64,000 bases of DNA from Dichotomicrobium thermohalophilum (lineage in GTDB: Bacteria; Pseudomonadota; Alphaproteobacteria; Rhizobiales; Rhodomicrobiaceae), in contig NZ_QXDF01000001.1 in the NCBI RefSeq assembly GCF_003550175.1, forward strand, positions 644,501-708,500, written 5' to 3'. The notes under the pieces are model-generated. The model saw only the letters and a program-made list of their open reading frames with translations. It had not been told where the DNA came from and did no database searches. Below are positions 27,378-37,040 of this stretch, piece by piece (the stretch's first letter is position 1; each line of letters starts with the position of its first letter). The translations under genes and the position numbers were made by a program.

Positions 27378-28004
27378 GTGAGTGACGTGATATCGGAGTT
27401 TCAAGTCTCTGCGGCCGGTCTTCTCAGCGCCCTTGACGGCTGCGCCTACATTACATCCTCCGAGCATGTCATAAAGGAGTGCGGCGGCACGGACTGGGAG
27501 CGGTTCGCGGCGGAGAACGAGGGCGGGCGTGAGGTGGCGCGGCAGTACGTCTGCGGGAGGGCGATCTGGGATTTCATCCTAGGCCGCGAGACCCAGGATT
27601 TCTATCGAGAATGCATGGATCGCCTTGATTGCGGGGGTCAACGCGCGGTTTCTTTCACTTTCCGCTGTGACGCCCCGTCGGTCCGCCGCGAGATACGGAT
27701 GAGTATCTCCAGCATTTGCCGTGATGGCGTCCTGATCGGCTACCTGTTTCACTCCCAGCTGATTGCGGAAACCGAGCGCCCGCGCGTGACGCTGATGGAT
27801 CGGGACGCCCTGCTCAGATCATATCGCGCGCAGGCCAGCCTTCCCACACTCCAGGTGTGCAGCCTCTGTTTGAAGGTCCTTATGGAAAACGCGGACGGTG
27901 GCCTTTGGTGCGAGCCCGAAGAGTACTACCGCCGCGGCGGAACTGACGCCGTTCGCCTCAGCCACGGGCTTTGCCCAGTCTGTGCGCAGACATGGCGCAG
28001 TTGA
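27378..28004 (+). CDS. PAS-domain protein with C-terminal four-cysteine cluster
   Basis: 208 residues from GTG 27378; TTG 27351 and GTG 27387 are alternatives and the start is unsure. Residues about 15-135 look like a PAS fold (GRAIWDFILGRETQDFYREC, VSFTFRCDAPSVRREIRMS in parts, IGYLFHSQ). The C-terminus has CSLC (161-164), a W-x-E-Y spacer and SHGLCPVC (199-202), close to the CxxCxxI...W...Y...SHGxCPxC ending seen in many bacterial PAS and receiver proteins, probably a zinc site. No kinase or cyclase domain. Possible sensor or adaptor for the divergent single-domain regulator; this is inference. Confidence 0.72.
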   Translation: MSDVISEFQVSAAGLLSALDGCAYITSSEHVIKECGGTDWERFAAENEGGREVARQYVCGRAIWDFILGRETQDFYRECMDRLDCGGQRAVSFTFRCDAPSVRREIRMSISSICRDGVLIGYLFHSQLIAETERPRVTLMDRDALLRSYRAQASLPTLQVCSLCLKVLMENADGGLWCEPEEYYRRGGTDAVRLSHGLCPVCAQTWRS

Positions 28005-28029
28005 TGGCGCACGCGGAAGCGGCGTGCGC

Positions 28030-29853
28030 TTATCCTGCAAAGGGCTGCGTCGCCTGCTCCAGCCAGGCCAGCTCCTCGCCCCGCAGATGCGGGGCAAGCC
28101 TGGCGTGCACATGCGCGTGATAAGCGTCGAGCCAGGCGCGCTCGTCCTCGGTCAGCAGTTGGGGCACGACCAGTCGCCGGTCGATCGGCGCGAGCGTCAG
28201 CGTCTCGAAGCGCAGCATCTCGCGGTCCCCGCCGCCGACCGGCTCGGCCGGCAACACGAGCACCAGATTCTCGATGCGGATGCCGTATTCGCCCTCACGG
28301 TAATAGCCAGGCTCGTTTGAGAGGATCATGCCCGGCTCCAGTTCGATCATGCCGCGCTTGCTGATGCTGGCCGGGCCCTCATGCACACCGAGGAAGCTGC
28401 CGACGCCGTGCCCGGTCCCGTGATCGTAGTCCAACCCGGCTGCCCATAGCGCGCGGCGCGCGAACCCGTCGATGTCCACGCCGCGCGTGCCCTTCGGGAA
28501 GCGCGCGGTAGCGATAGCAATATGCCCTTTCAGGACGAGCGTGAAGCGCCGACGCATCTCCTCGGTCGGCTGGCCGATGGCGACCGTGCGCGTGATGTCG
28601 GTCGTGCCGTCGCGATATTGCCCGCCGGAGTCGACGAGATAGAGCGTGCCCGGCTCCAGCGGCCGGTTGGTCGCGTGCGTCACCCGGTAATGCACGATCG
28701 CACCGTTCGGTCCTGCCCCGGAGATCGTGTCGAAGCTGATGTCCTGAAGCTGGCCGGTCTCGGCACGGAAGGCTTCGAGTTGTTGGGCGGCGCTGATCTC
28801 GTCAATGCCGTTGCCCGGCGCGGACGCGTCGAGCCAGGCGAGGAAGCGCGTCACCGTCACGCCGTCCCGCAGATGCGCCGCGCGCGCGCCGTCAATCTCG
28901 GTCTTGTTCTTGATGGCCTTGAGCCGCACGCAGGGGTCGGTCGCCTCGCTGATCTCCGCACCGCTGGCCTCGACCAGGTCGGCCAGCCAGCGTGAGGCGT
29001 GATTCGGGTCGAGCCGGATTGTTGGCTTGCCCGCCTTTGCAAAGGCGGCGAGTTCGTTGGCCATTGCGTCGGGCGGGTGGACCGTGGCGATGCGGGCTAG
29101 CTCAGCGCGGACGTCTTCGCCAAGCCGGTCCGGTTCGATGAAGAGCCGCACCGAACCGTCTGCAGACACCAGGGCGCGGCACAGCGCGATCGGGGTGTGC
29201 GCGACGTCGCTGCCACGAATGTTCAACAGCCAAGCGACCGACTCCGGCGCGCTCAGCAGGACTGCGTCATCGCCAGCCTTCTTGAGCGCCTCCTGCACCC
29301 GGGCGATCTTGTCGCGTGCCGCCTCGCCGGCGAAGGTCAGCGGATGCAGCGTCACCGGGTTTTCGGGCGGCGCCGGACGGTCCGTCCACAGTGCCTCGAT
29401 CGGGTTGTCAGGCACGGCGATCAGTTCGGCGCCAGCCTGCTCTGCGGCTTCGCGCAGCTTGCGCGCCCCGGAGATCGTCTGCAGGCGCGGGTCATAACCG
29501 AGCCGCTGCCCCTTCTGCAGGTTTTCGGCGAGCCAGTCATCCGGCTTGGTGTCCGGCACCTTGATGATCTCGAAGACCGTGCGGTCCGTTTGCTGTCCGG
29601 CCTGCAGCGTGTAGCGGCCATCGACGAACAGCACCGCGCTCTCGGGCAAGATCACCGCCAGGCCCCAGGATCCGGAAAAGCCGGTCAGCCACAAAAGCCG
29701 TTCTTCGGACGGCGGTTGGAACTCGTTCTGATAGGTGTCGGCGTGCGGCGTCAGCCAGGCGTCGAGCCCGCGCGCCGCCAGCACCTCCCGCAGACGCGTG
29801 ACCCGCTGAGCGACGGCGGCCGGGCCGCCTCTATCCTCGAAATTCTGGAACAT
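28030..29853 (-). CDS. pepP: Xaa-Pro aminopeptidase (M24B)
   Basis: 607 residues from ATG 29853 (the open frame extends to 29919). Removes N-terminal residues before proline; two metal ions at the active site. Three-part architecture: two creatinase-like N-terminal domains and a pita-bread catalytic domain with YLVDSGGQYRDGTTDITRT (two aspartate ligands), GHGVGSFLGVHEGP (histidine ligand), EPGYYREGEYGIRIENL (glutamate ligands). A C-terminal helical extension as in cytosolic aminopeptidase P is present. Its stop is 25 bp from the convergent PAS protein gene. Confidence 0.95.
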   Translation of the reverse strand: MFQNFEDRGGPAAVAQRVTRLREVLAARGLDAWLTPHADTYQNEFQPPSEERLLWLTGFSGSWGLAVILPESAVLFVDGRYTLQAGQQTDRTVFEIIKVPDTKPDDWLAENLQKGQRLGYDPRLQTISGARKLREAAEQAGAELIAVPDNPIEALWTDRPAPPENPVTLHPLTFAGEAARDKIARVQEALKKAGDDAVLLSAPESVAWLLNIRGSDVAHTPIALCRALVSADGSVRLFIEPDRLGEDVRAELARIATVHPPDAMANELAAFAKAGKPTIRLDPNHASRWLADLVEASGAEISEATDPCVRLKAIKNKTEIDGARAAHLRDGVTVTRFLAWLDASAPGNGIDEISAAQQLEAFRAETGQLQDISFDTISGAGPNGAIVHYRVTHATNRPLEPGTLYLVDSGGQYRDGTTDITRTVAIGQPTEEMRRRFTLVLKGHIAIATARFPKGTRGVDIDGFARRALWAAGLDYDHGTGHGVGSFLGVHEGPASISKRGMIELEPGMILSNEPGYYREGEYGIRIENLVLVLPAEPVGGGDREMLRFETLTLAPIDRRLVVPQLLTEDERAWLDAYHAHVHARLAPHLRGEELAWLEQATQPFAG

Positions 29854-30048
29854 GACCAAGGTTGTAGCCGCTGCCGACGGCCCCATCAATGCCCACGAAA
29901 CGCCATGCCATGAACACATGCACCGAGGTCATTACTGCAATGCACACGCGGCGCTTTTCCGCTTGACATGTCTGATCCAAATCACGGGGCAGGGTGCGAC
30001 GACGCGCCCGGTCCGATTGGCGAACTCGTGGTGAAGAGGGCAAGTGTG

Positions 30049-30264
30049 ATGAGCGAAATTAAGGTTCCGGTGAATTTCCTGCGGCTGTCGGAGCTTTTCA
30101 AGCGCGTGCCGAAAGCGTCCCCGGTATCGCGCGAAGATGAAGAGCAGCAGATACTCGACAGCTATCTGCGCGGTCTCGACGACGAGACTCTCGACCGCAT
30201 CGGCTATTCCGCCGAGCAGATCGACCGTCTGCGTCACGGCAAGAGCGTGCGGCTGAGTGCTTAG
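30049..30264 (+). CDS. Small hypothetical protein, DUF1127-like ending
   Basis: 71 residues from ATG 30049, with GAAGAGGG about 12 bases upstream. The second half (ILDSYLRGLDDETLDRIGYSAEQIDRLR in parts) resembles the DDRxLxDIGLSRxxI pattern of DUF1127 small proteins, some of which bind RNA, but the basic first half typical of that family is replaced by VNFLRLSELFKRV. Codon use fits the genome, so I think it is real. No operon partner; prmA converges from the right. Confidence 0.6.
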   Translation: MSEIKVPVNFLRLSELFKRVPKASPVSREDEEQQILDSYLRGLDDETLDRIGYSAEQIDRLRHGKSVRLSA

Positions 30265-30345
30265 AGCACTTTCGGCAAATGCGGCATCCGGTGTTGCATC
30301 AGAAGCCCAACGCCGGGGCGGACGCAATGACCGGGCAATTCCGTG

Positions 30346-31260
30346 CTAACGTGCTGGCAGGTCGCGGCGGCGTATCATGACAAGGGTGGTCCAGCCCGCC
30401 CGTTCGATACGCCGCCACAGCGCGAACCCGGCCGCATTGAACCGCCGGGTCACCCGCCATCCTTGATTGCGCAGGATCCCCGACAGCACGACGACCCCGC
30501 CCGGTGCGACGACGCGGCGGATGTCGTTCGCCATGCCCATGAGCGGCTCTGCGAGAATGTTCGCAAGCACAAGGTGATAAGGCGTGCCAGCATGGATCGC
30601 CGGGTGACGCAAGCCGTCAGCTTCTAGGCAGGTCACCGCATGAGCGGCGCCGTTAAGCTCGACATTGGCCCGGGCGACACGCACCGCAGTCTCATCGACG
30701 TCGGTCGCGAGCACTTGCGCTCCGCGTTTTGCCGCCGCGATGGCCAGCACCCCTGTTCCCGTGCCCACATCCAGCACATTCTCGATCGGCCTGAGCCGCG
30801 ACAGCCAGTCCAGCGCAATGAGACACCCCAGCGTGGTGCCGTGATGCGCGGTGCCGAAGGCCTGGCCCGCGTCGATCTGGATGCCCAGCCGACGGCCGTG
30901 TACGCGGTCGCGGTCGTGGCTTCCGTGGACGACGAAGGTCCCAGCGCGGACCGGCGGAAGCCCCTGTTGGCTGTGCGCCACCCAGTCGATATCGGGCATC
31001 CGCGCGACGGAAAACGGTGGAAAGCCGGTCGGGTCGCCGAACGCCTTGCGCGCGGCTGTGCGGATTACTGGCAGGCCGGGCACTTCCGCGCCAATAACCT
31101 CGACGATCCAACCTTCGCGCTCATCCTCGTAATAGCTGAGGCTGACGGCCTCGGCGGCGTCGCGCGCTTCCAGATCGGCGTTGAGCACCTCATAGAAGCG
31201 CAGGGCCTCCGGCTCGCCCCCGGGGCAGATCGTCAGCCGGTATGTCACATCCGCTGTCAC
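30346..31260 (-). CDS. prmA: Ribosomal protein L11 methyltransferase
   Basis: 304 residues. Trimethylates ribosomal protein L11 with S-adenosylmethionine. The N-terminal substrate domain is followed by AFGTAHHGTTLGCLIALDWL, the SAM motif VLDVGTGTGVLAIAAAK, ATDVDETAVRVARANVELN and LVLANILAEPLM. PrmA usually has GTGxHxTT, matched here by GTAHHGTT. Its ATG overlaps the stop of the DUF3754 gene by 4 bases (ATGA), so translation is coupled. Confidence 0.95.
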   Translation of the reverse strand: MTADVTYRLTICPGGEPEALRFYEVLNADLEARDAAEAVSLSYYEDEREGWIVEVIGAEVPGLPVIRTAARKAFGDPTGFPPFSVARMPDIDWVAHSQQGLPPVRAGTFVVHGSHDRDRVHGRRLGIQIDAGQAFGTAHHGTTLGCLIALDWLSRLRPIENVLDVGTGTGVLAIAAAKRGAQVLATDVDETAVRVARANVELNGAAHAVTCLEADGLRHPAIHAGTPYHLVLANILAEPLMGMANDIRRVVAPGGVVVLSGILRNQGWRVTRRFNAAGFALWRRIERAGWTTLVMIRRRDLPAR

Positions 31261-32672
31261 GCGGCGTAGCCCTGCCGGGTCAGGTCGCGGTCCAGTGCCT
31301 CACTCCATCGGCCGCGCAAGAAATCAAGCGCATCGCTGAGCGGCAGGGGGCGTAACTCGCCATCGGGCATCTCTGAAACGAGCCCGTCGCGGCTCAGCCG
31401 GTTCATCGCATCCGCGATGTCAAACCCGACGCGCACGCCGAATTCATGCTGGAGAAATTGCTCGATCGCCTGCTTCGCGTCCTCGATCTGGTCGCGATAG
31501 ACCTTTTCCTTGAGCAGCAGCGAATAGAGAAGGATGTCTTCCTTGATGTCCTCTTCCTCGGCGCGGTCGATCAGCAGCGTCAGCGCGCCGCGATTGTTCG
31601 ACAGGCTTTGGAAGTAGAGGTTCTGCGCAAGCTGCATCATGTATTTGTTGCGAGTGTTGAAGAAGTTCATCACCTGCCGAAAGAATACCGCGCCGAGGCC
31701 ACCCAGCGCCATGATCAGACCGATCGGGTTGGTCGCCACGGTCGCGGTCGAGGCCATGATCTTGGGCACAGCGGTGATAAGACCGATCACCCCGCCACTG
31801 CCGCCGGTCACCCACAGCTTGATCTTGTCTATGTGCTTCAGGCGCACCTGCGTGTTCGGGAACAGCATCTCCAGGTCGATCTGCGGGATGTGCTTGAATA
31901 CCTTGATGTGGATGCTGTGCGGACAGAGATGCGGCGGCAGATGCGCGCGCTCCTTCTTGACGCGCTTGAGTGCCTTCTTTTCGCTGATGCCGTACCGGCG
32001 CATGATCTCCTGCGCCCGCGCCTCCTCCGACTTGAACTTGAGCGCCAGGAACAGCCGCTGGAATATCGGCACGCGGTAGCAACGGTGCTTGAGGAACAGC
32101 CAGCGCCAGTCGCGCTCCCACCGCTCCTCCACGGTGGCCCCCCGCGCGTAAAGCATCAGATCCTCGAACTCGCTCAGCTCGACATGGACGGCCACGCCAT
32201 AGGGCGAGTTGGCGGTGAGGATCTTGTCGACCTCGTCCTGCGTGATCTCGTCGTAATTCGCGCCCTCGATCAGCTTGCGCAATTCCTCGAACAAGCGTGC
32301 CTGATGCTCCGCGAGTTGCGCCTCGGGCAAATCGTCCACGCCGCAGATATCGGCGTCCGGGTCGAAGGGCAGATAGTTTTCGGTCAGGCGGTCGAGCTTG
32401 TCGGAGTAGTAGAGGTTGCGCCAGCGGGTTATGTAGTCGAACAAAAGCCGCACCTGCGCGGCGTCATGCCCCGGCCAACGATGCGGCGCGGCGAGCGCCT
32501 CCACCAGCGCGAACTGCGAGACGGGGATGAACTTCTCGTCACCGTCAAGGTCGCGGATGGCAGCGATCTCTATGACGTTGCCGGGCTCGACGGCGTTCGC
32601 ATCCTCAATGACGGCGGTGGACCGCGATTCGTCGCCGGGGTATTCCTCGGCTGGAACGGCGCTCTGGCTCAT
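31257..32672 (-). CDS. DUF3754 (TMEM143-like) membrane protein
   Basis: 471 residues. A long soluble N-terminal part, then HIDKIKLWVTGGSGGVIGLI and two hydrophobic segments (about 285-345), then FFNTRNKYMMQLAQNLYFQSL in a conserved region and a helical C-terminal domain. This is the DUF3754/TMEM143 pattern; eukaryotic members are mitochondrial, function unknown. Translationally coupled to prmA by a 4-base overlap. It lies 90 bp downstream of uvrD on the same strand. Confidence 0.85.
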   Translation of the reverse strand: MSQSAVPAEEYPGDESRSTAVIEDANAVEPGNVIEIAAIRDLDGDEKFIPVSQFALVEALAAPHRWPGHDAAQVRLLFDYITRWRNLYYSDKLDRLTENYLPFDPDADICGVDDLPEAQLAEHQARLFEELRKLIEGANYDEITQDEVDKILTANSPYGVAVHVELSEFEDLMLYARGATVEERWERDWRWLFLKHRCYRVPIFQRLFLALKFKSEEARAQEIMRRYGISEKKALKRVKKERAHLPPHLCPHSIHIKVFKHIPQIDLEMLFPNTQVRLKHIDKIKLWVTGGSGGVIGLITAVPKIMASTATVATNPIGLIMALGGLGAVFFRQVMNFFNTRNKYMMQLAQNLYFQSLSNNRGALTLLIDRAEEEDIKEDILLYSLLLKEKVYRDQIEDAKQAIEQFLQHEFGVRVGFDIADAMNRLSRDGLVSEMPDGELRPLPLSDALDFLRGRWSEALDRDLTRQGYAA

Positions 32673-32762
32673 CGGCTTGTCTCCAGGCTCGGCACGGCGG
32701 CGGCATTATGCCCCTGCCGGACCGGAATGGAAAGCGCGGAGGGCGGCCGGCCGCAAGGGGCG

Positions 32763-35090
32763 TTAATGGCGCTCGACGAAGGAGGCGACGACGCGCTTGC
32801 GTCCCGCCTTGTCGAAATCAACCGTCAGCTTGTTGCCGTCGATCTGGGCGATCTCGCCGTAGCCGAACTTCTGATGGAAGATCCGCTCGCCCAGGTCGAA
32901 GGACGGCGCGTCCGCGGTTTCCGAGGCGAGCAGCTTGCCGTCGATCGTTACAGGCCCGCGGCTCCCACCGTTGCCATTCTGGTAGGCGCGGGCGCGCCGG
33001 CGGCCCGGCGTATCGCGCTCTGAGGCCTGCGCCATGCCGAAGACGTTGACGTCGCTGCCCGGCGCGGCGAAGCCGTAAGCAGTCGGTGCCGGTGCGGCCT
33101 CCACGTGCTCCTCCGGCAGCTCATCGACGAAGCGTGACGGGATCGCGGCTTGCCACAGTCCGCGCACGCGCCGGTTCTGTGCGAAGGTGATCTTGGAGCG
33201 TTTGCGCGCCCGCGTGATACCGACATAGGCCAGCCGCCGTTCCTCCTCCAGCCCGGCGAGCCCGCTGTCGTCCAGTGCGCGCTGATGCGGGAACAGCCCT
33301 TCCTCCCAGCCGGGGAGGAACACCGTGTCGAACTCCAGCCCCTTCGCGGCGTGCAGCGTCATCAGGCTGACGCGGTCGCCGTCGCTGTCCTGCTCGGCGT
33401 CCATCACCAGCGAGACGTGCTCCAGGAAGCCGGCGAGCGAATCGAAATCGCCCATGAAGCGGATCAGCTCTTTCAGGTTTTCCAGCCGGGTCTGCGCCTG
33501 GGGTGACTTGTCCTGCTGCCACATCGCCGTGTAGCCGGATTCATCTAGGACCAGTTCGGCCAGCTCGGTATGCGGCATCTGCTCCAGCGCGCCGCGCCAG
33601 CGGTCAAACTGCGCGAGCAGATCGGCCAGCGCCTTGCGCGGCTTCGGCTTCAGCTCGGCGGTTTCCAGCAGTGTCCGCGCTGCCCGGGCCAGCGGCACGC
33701 CCTCGCGCCGCGCATGGCCGCGCAGCACCTTTAGCGTCGCCTCGCCCAGCCCGCGCTTGGGCGTGTTCAGGATGCGCTCGAACTTCAGGTCGTTGGCCGG
33801 GTTGAGGGTTACCTCCAGATAGGCGATCGCATCCTTGATCTCCTGGCGCTCATAGAAGCGCGGGCCGCCGATCACGCGGTACGGCAGGCCCAGCGTGACG
33901 AAGCGGTCCTCGAAGGCGCGCATCTGGAAGCTCGCCCGCACCAGGATCGCTATGTCGTTGAGGGCGTGGCCATTGCGCTGCAGCTGCTCGATGTCCTCGC
34001 CAATTAGCCGCGCTTCCTCCTCGTCGTCCCACACGCCCATGACGGAGAGCTGCTCGCCGTCACCATCCTGCGTATGCAGCGTCTTGCCCAACCGGCCCTG
34101 ATTATGCGCGATCAGCCCCGACGCCGCGCCGAGGATGTGCCCGGTCGAGCGGTAGTTGCGCTCCAGCCGGATAACCTGCGCGCCGGGGAAGTCGTTCTCG
34201 AAGCGCAGGATATTGTCCACCTCCGCGCCGCGCCAGCCGTAGATCGACTGGTCATCGTCGCCGACGCAGCAGACATTGTGGTTGCCCTGCGCGAGCAGCC
34301 TCAGCCAGAGATATTGCGCGACGTTGGTGTCCTGATACTCGTCAACGAGCAGGTATTTGAACTTGCGGTGATAGCGCGCCAGCACTTCCGGGTTCTCGCG
34401 GAACAGGCGAAGGCCCTGTAGAAGCAGGTCGCCGAAATCGACCGCGTTCAGGTCGATGAGGCGCTGCTGATAGGCGGCGTAAAGCTCGCCCGCCCGGCCA
34501 TCGGCAAAGCTGTACTGATCCTCTTCCGGCAGCTTGTCCGCGGAGATGCCACGGTTCTTCCAGCCGTCGATGAGGCTCGCGAGCACCCGGGGTGGCCAGC
34601 GCTTTTCGTCCAGTCCCGCGGCCTGAATGACCTGCTTGATGAGGCGAAGCTGATCGTCGGTGTCGAGGATCGTGAAAGAGGGTTGCAGGTCGACCAGTTC
34701 GGCGTGGCTGCGCAGGATGCGCGCTCCGATGGCGTGGAACGTGCCGAGCCATGGCATCCCCTCGGCAATACCGCCCGTGATCTCGCCGACGCGCTGCTTC
34801 ATCTCGCGCGCGGCCTTGTTGGTGAAGGTCACGGCCAGTACTTCGTAGGGCTGCGCCCGGCCTGTGGCGAGGATATGCGCGATGCGGGTCGTGAGCACGC
34901 GCGTCTTGCCCGTGCCCGCGCCAGCGAGCACCAGGACGGGACCATCCAGCGTTTCAACCGCCTCGCGCTGCTCCGGGTTCAGCGCGTGCAGATACGGCGG
35001 GCGCGCTCGCGCGCGCTGCGACAGCGGCACCTTGTTTGCGGCGCGAGGCGCGGCCTCAGCCGATACGGCGTTTGCGTGATTCCTTGCCAT
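32763..35090 (-). CDS. uvrD: DNA helicase UvrD/PcrA
   Basis: 775 residues. Superfamily 1A 3'-5' helicase for mismatch and excision repair. Motifs: Q-motif LNPEQREAVE, Walker A AGAGTGKTRVLTTRI, Ia FTNKAAREM, II LVDEYQDTN, III GDDDQSIYGWRGA, IV VIRLERNYRST, V LMTLHAAKGLEF, VI RRLAYVGITRARK. The C-terminus ends in a Tudor-like fold (HQKFGYGEIAQIDGNKLTVDF in parts) as in PcrA/UvrD, known in these enzymes for contact with RNA polymerase. Full length; start ATG 35090 with CGGGAAC upstream. Confidence 0.97.
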   Translation of the reverse strand: MARNHANAVSAEAAPRAANKVPLSQRARARPPYLHALNPEQREAVETLDGPVLVLAGAGTGKTRVLTTRIAHILATGRAQPYEVLAVTFTNKAAREMKQRVGEITGGIAEGMPWLGTFHAIGARILRSHAELVDLQPSFTILDTDDQLRLIKQVIQAAGLDEKRWPPRVLASLIDGWKNRGISADKLPEEDQYSFADGRAGELYAAYQQRLIDLNAVDFGDLLLQGLRLFRENPEVLARYHRKFKYLLVDEYQDTNVAQYLWLRLLAQGNHNVCCVGDDDQSIYGWRGAEVDNILRFENDFPGAQVIRLERNYRSTGHILGAASGLIAHNQGRLGKTLHTQDGDGEQLSVMGVWDDEEEARLIGEDIEQLQRNGHALNDIAILVRASFQMRAFEDRFVTLGLPYRVIGGPRFYERQEIKDAIAYLEVTLNPANDLKFERILNTPKRGLGEATLKVLRGHARREGVPLARAARTLLETAELKPKPRKALADLLAQFDRWRGALEQMPHTELAELVLDESGYTAMWQQDKSPQAQTRLENLKELIRFMGDFDSLAGFLEHVSLVMDAEQDSDGDRVSLMTLHAAKGLEFDTVFLPGWEEGLFPHQRALDDSGLAGLEEERRLAYVGITRARKRSKITFAQNRRVRGLWQAAIPSRFVDELPEEHVEAAPAPTAYGFAAPGSDVNVFGMAQASERDTPGRRRARAYQNGNGGSRGPVTIDGKLLASETADAPSFDLGERIFHQKFGYGEIAQIDGNKLTVDFDKAGRKRVVASFVERH

Positions 35091-35129
35091 GTTCCCGAAC
35101 TATACCACAGGCGCTGGCCAAGCCACGCG

Positions 35130-36836
35130 CTACCTGTGCTCTTCCACATGTGCGGCCACCAGCGCCTTGTTGTAAGCGTCGATGGCGTCAAAATGCCGGA
35201 CCCAGCCGATAAGGTCTTCGCTCTGCGCATCCACCACGGGAAGCCATTCCTGCCCTGTCTCGTCGAACACGCGCAGCGCGTGGCGCAGCGTGTGCGCCGG
35301 CTGTAGATACGGGCCTTCCTCTGGCTTGGTGGCCTCCTCCTCCGCTTCCAGCGGCGTCATCATGTCGCGCACCCGCACGCTGTGCACGATATGTTGATGC
35401 GGCCCCTCATGGAGAAATAGGCCACGATTGTTCAAAAGCCAGTGGAAATAGCTCACGCCGTGCACCGCTTGCGTCAGACCGTTCGAAATCGAAACGGTCA
35501 GAAGTAGCGCGATCGTCATCTGGTAGCCGCCGGTGAGCTCGAACACGATCAGCGTCGTGGAGATCGGCGCGCCGAGCACGGCGGCGGCCACCGCGCCCAT
35601 GCCGAGAATGGCGTAGAGCCCTTCACCCGAGGCAAGCGCCGGAAAGATGCTCTCCGCGATCAGCCCGAAGGCGCCGCCCGTCATCGCGCCCAGATAAAGC
35701 GAGGGAGAAAACACGCCGCCACCCATGCGAAAGCCGAGTGTCAGCGCCGTTGCCGCCGTCTTTGCAAGCAGCAGCGCCAGCATGATCAACAATCCAAGCT
35801 GGCTATTGAGCGCGGCGTCCGTCGTGTCGTAGCCGACGCCGAGTACCTGCGGGAAGCTCAGCGCGATCGCACCCACACACAACCCCCCAACGGCCGGCTT
35901 AAGCCAGACCGGGATAGGCGTTGCCGTCGCGGCCCGGTCCGCCCCGATAATGGCGAACTGGAAGGCGATTGCCACTGCCGCCGAGGTCAGCCCCAGGAGC
36001 GCGAAGGCCGGAAACTCCCATAGTGAGGCGATATAGTATTCCGGCACGATAAATGCAGGGAAATTTCCGAGATGGACCCGCGCGATGATCGTGGCGACGA
36101 CGCTGGAGATCGTGATCGGCACGAAAGCCCGCAGGGCGTAATGCCGGAGGATCACCTCATGCGCGAACAGCACGCCAGCAATCGGCACATTGAACGAGGC
36201 GGCCACCGCCGCGCTGACGCCGCAGCCAAGCAGCGTGCGCTGCGCGCCGGGGGCAAGGTCGAAGCGCTGTTCCAGTTGCGAGGCGATCGTCGCGCCGAGA
36301 TGCACGACAGGACCTTCGCGACCCGCGCTTGCCCCGGTGCCCAGCGAAAGTGCGGAAATCAGCGCGCTCAGGAACCCGTCCCGCGCGGAAATGCGACATT
36401 TGCCGATCGCCACCGCCTCGATGACATCCGCCACGTTGTGCGGGCGGCGTCCGCGCTGAAACCGCAGCAGGATGAACCCGACGATCAGCCCGCCGGTAGC
36501 CGGCGCAAGCAGGATCACCCACCACGGAAGCTGCATTGCCGCGGCGGTGGTGGCCTTGTCCATCGTCTGGAGCCACGGCAGCTGGAAGAAGCGGATCGCC
36601 AGACGGAAGAGGATCGCTGCATAGGCTGCCGCGATACCGATGACCAGGGCCATCACCCACACGAGTGGCTGGCGCTCGGCGAAGAATTCGCTCACATTGG
36701 CGGTGAAACGGTCGGAGAAGAAGAGCAGCAGCCGCTCTTTGGCAGCGGAGAACAGCGAAACCCGATCAGCAGGCGAGTCGGGACCTTCTTGCGCGTTCGC
36801 ATCCGTCTCGCCTGGCTGCTCGTTGGTGGTCGTCAT
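35130..36836 (-). CDS. ClC family chloride channel/transporter with CBS domain
   Basis: 568 residues from ATG 36836; a GTG at 36884 would add 16 residues and neither start has an ideal ribosome site. Hydrophobic helices span about residues 55-440. The ion-path motifs are GTGASAGREGPVVHLGA with the gating glutamate, and GGGVFSPSLYLGAMTGG. A C-terminal region (about 475-560) contains CBS-like sequence (VRDMMTPLEAEEEA, LRVFDETGQEWLPVVD), probably regulatory nucleotide binding. Whether it is a channel or a Cl/H exchanger cannot be decided. It is 39 bp upstream of uvrD, same strand. Confidence 0.92.
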   Translation of the reverse strand: MTTTNEQPGETDANAQEGPDSPADRVSLFSAAKERLLLFFSDRFTANVSEFFAERQPLVWVMALVIGIAAAYAAILFRLAIRFFQLPWLQTMDKATTAAAMQLPWWVILLAPATGGLIVGFILLRFQRGRRPHNVADVIEAVAIGKCRISARDGFLSALISALSLGTGASAGREGPVVHLGATIASQLEQRFDLAPGAQRTLLGCGVSAAVAASFNVPIAGVLFAHEVILRHYALRAFVPITISSVVATIIARVHLGNFPAFIVPEYYIASLWEFPAFALLGLTSAAVAIAFQFAIIGADRAATATPIPVWLKPAVGGLCVGAIALSFPQVLGVGYDTTDAALNSQLGLLIMLALLLAKTAATALTLGFRMGGGVFSPSLYLGAMTGGAFGLIAESIFPALASGEGLYAILGMGAVAAAVLGAPISTTLIVFELTGGYQMTIALLLTVSISNGLTQAVHGVSYFHWLLNNRGLFLHEGPHQHIVHSVRVRDMMTPLEAEEEATKPEEGPYLQPAHTLRHALRVFDETGQEWLPVVDAQSEDLIGWVRHFDAIDAYNKALVAAHVEEHR

Positions 36837-37040
36837 CTCCGGCTGTCTGGAAATTGCGCGTGTTTGCCGCCGCGGCTTTTTCACACTACGGTATCACGAT
36901 AACACAATGCACTACGACATCTTTGCAGGCTGGACGCAAGGCACCGGGCCAATCTCCGGCCATAGGCCCACGAGGATTTGCGTCTCGCGGCTGCATGGGG
37001 CAGACCGAGACCGATCTGAAACGCGATTCCGGAGTCACGC

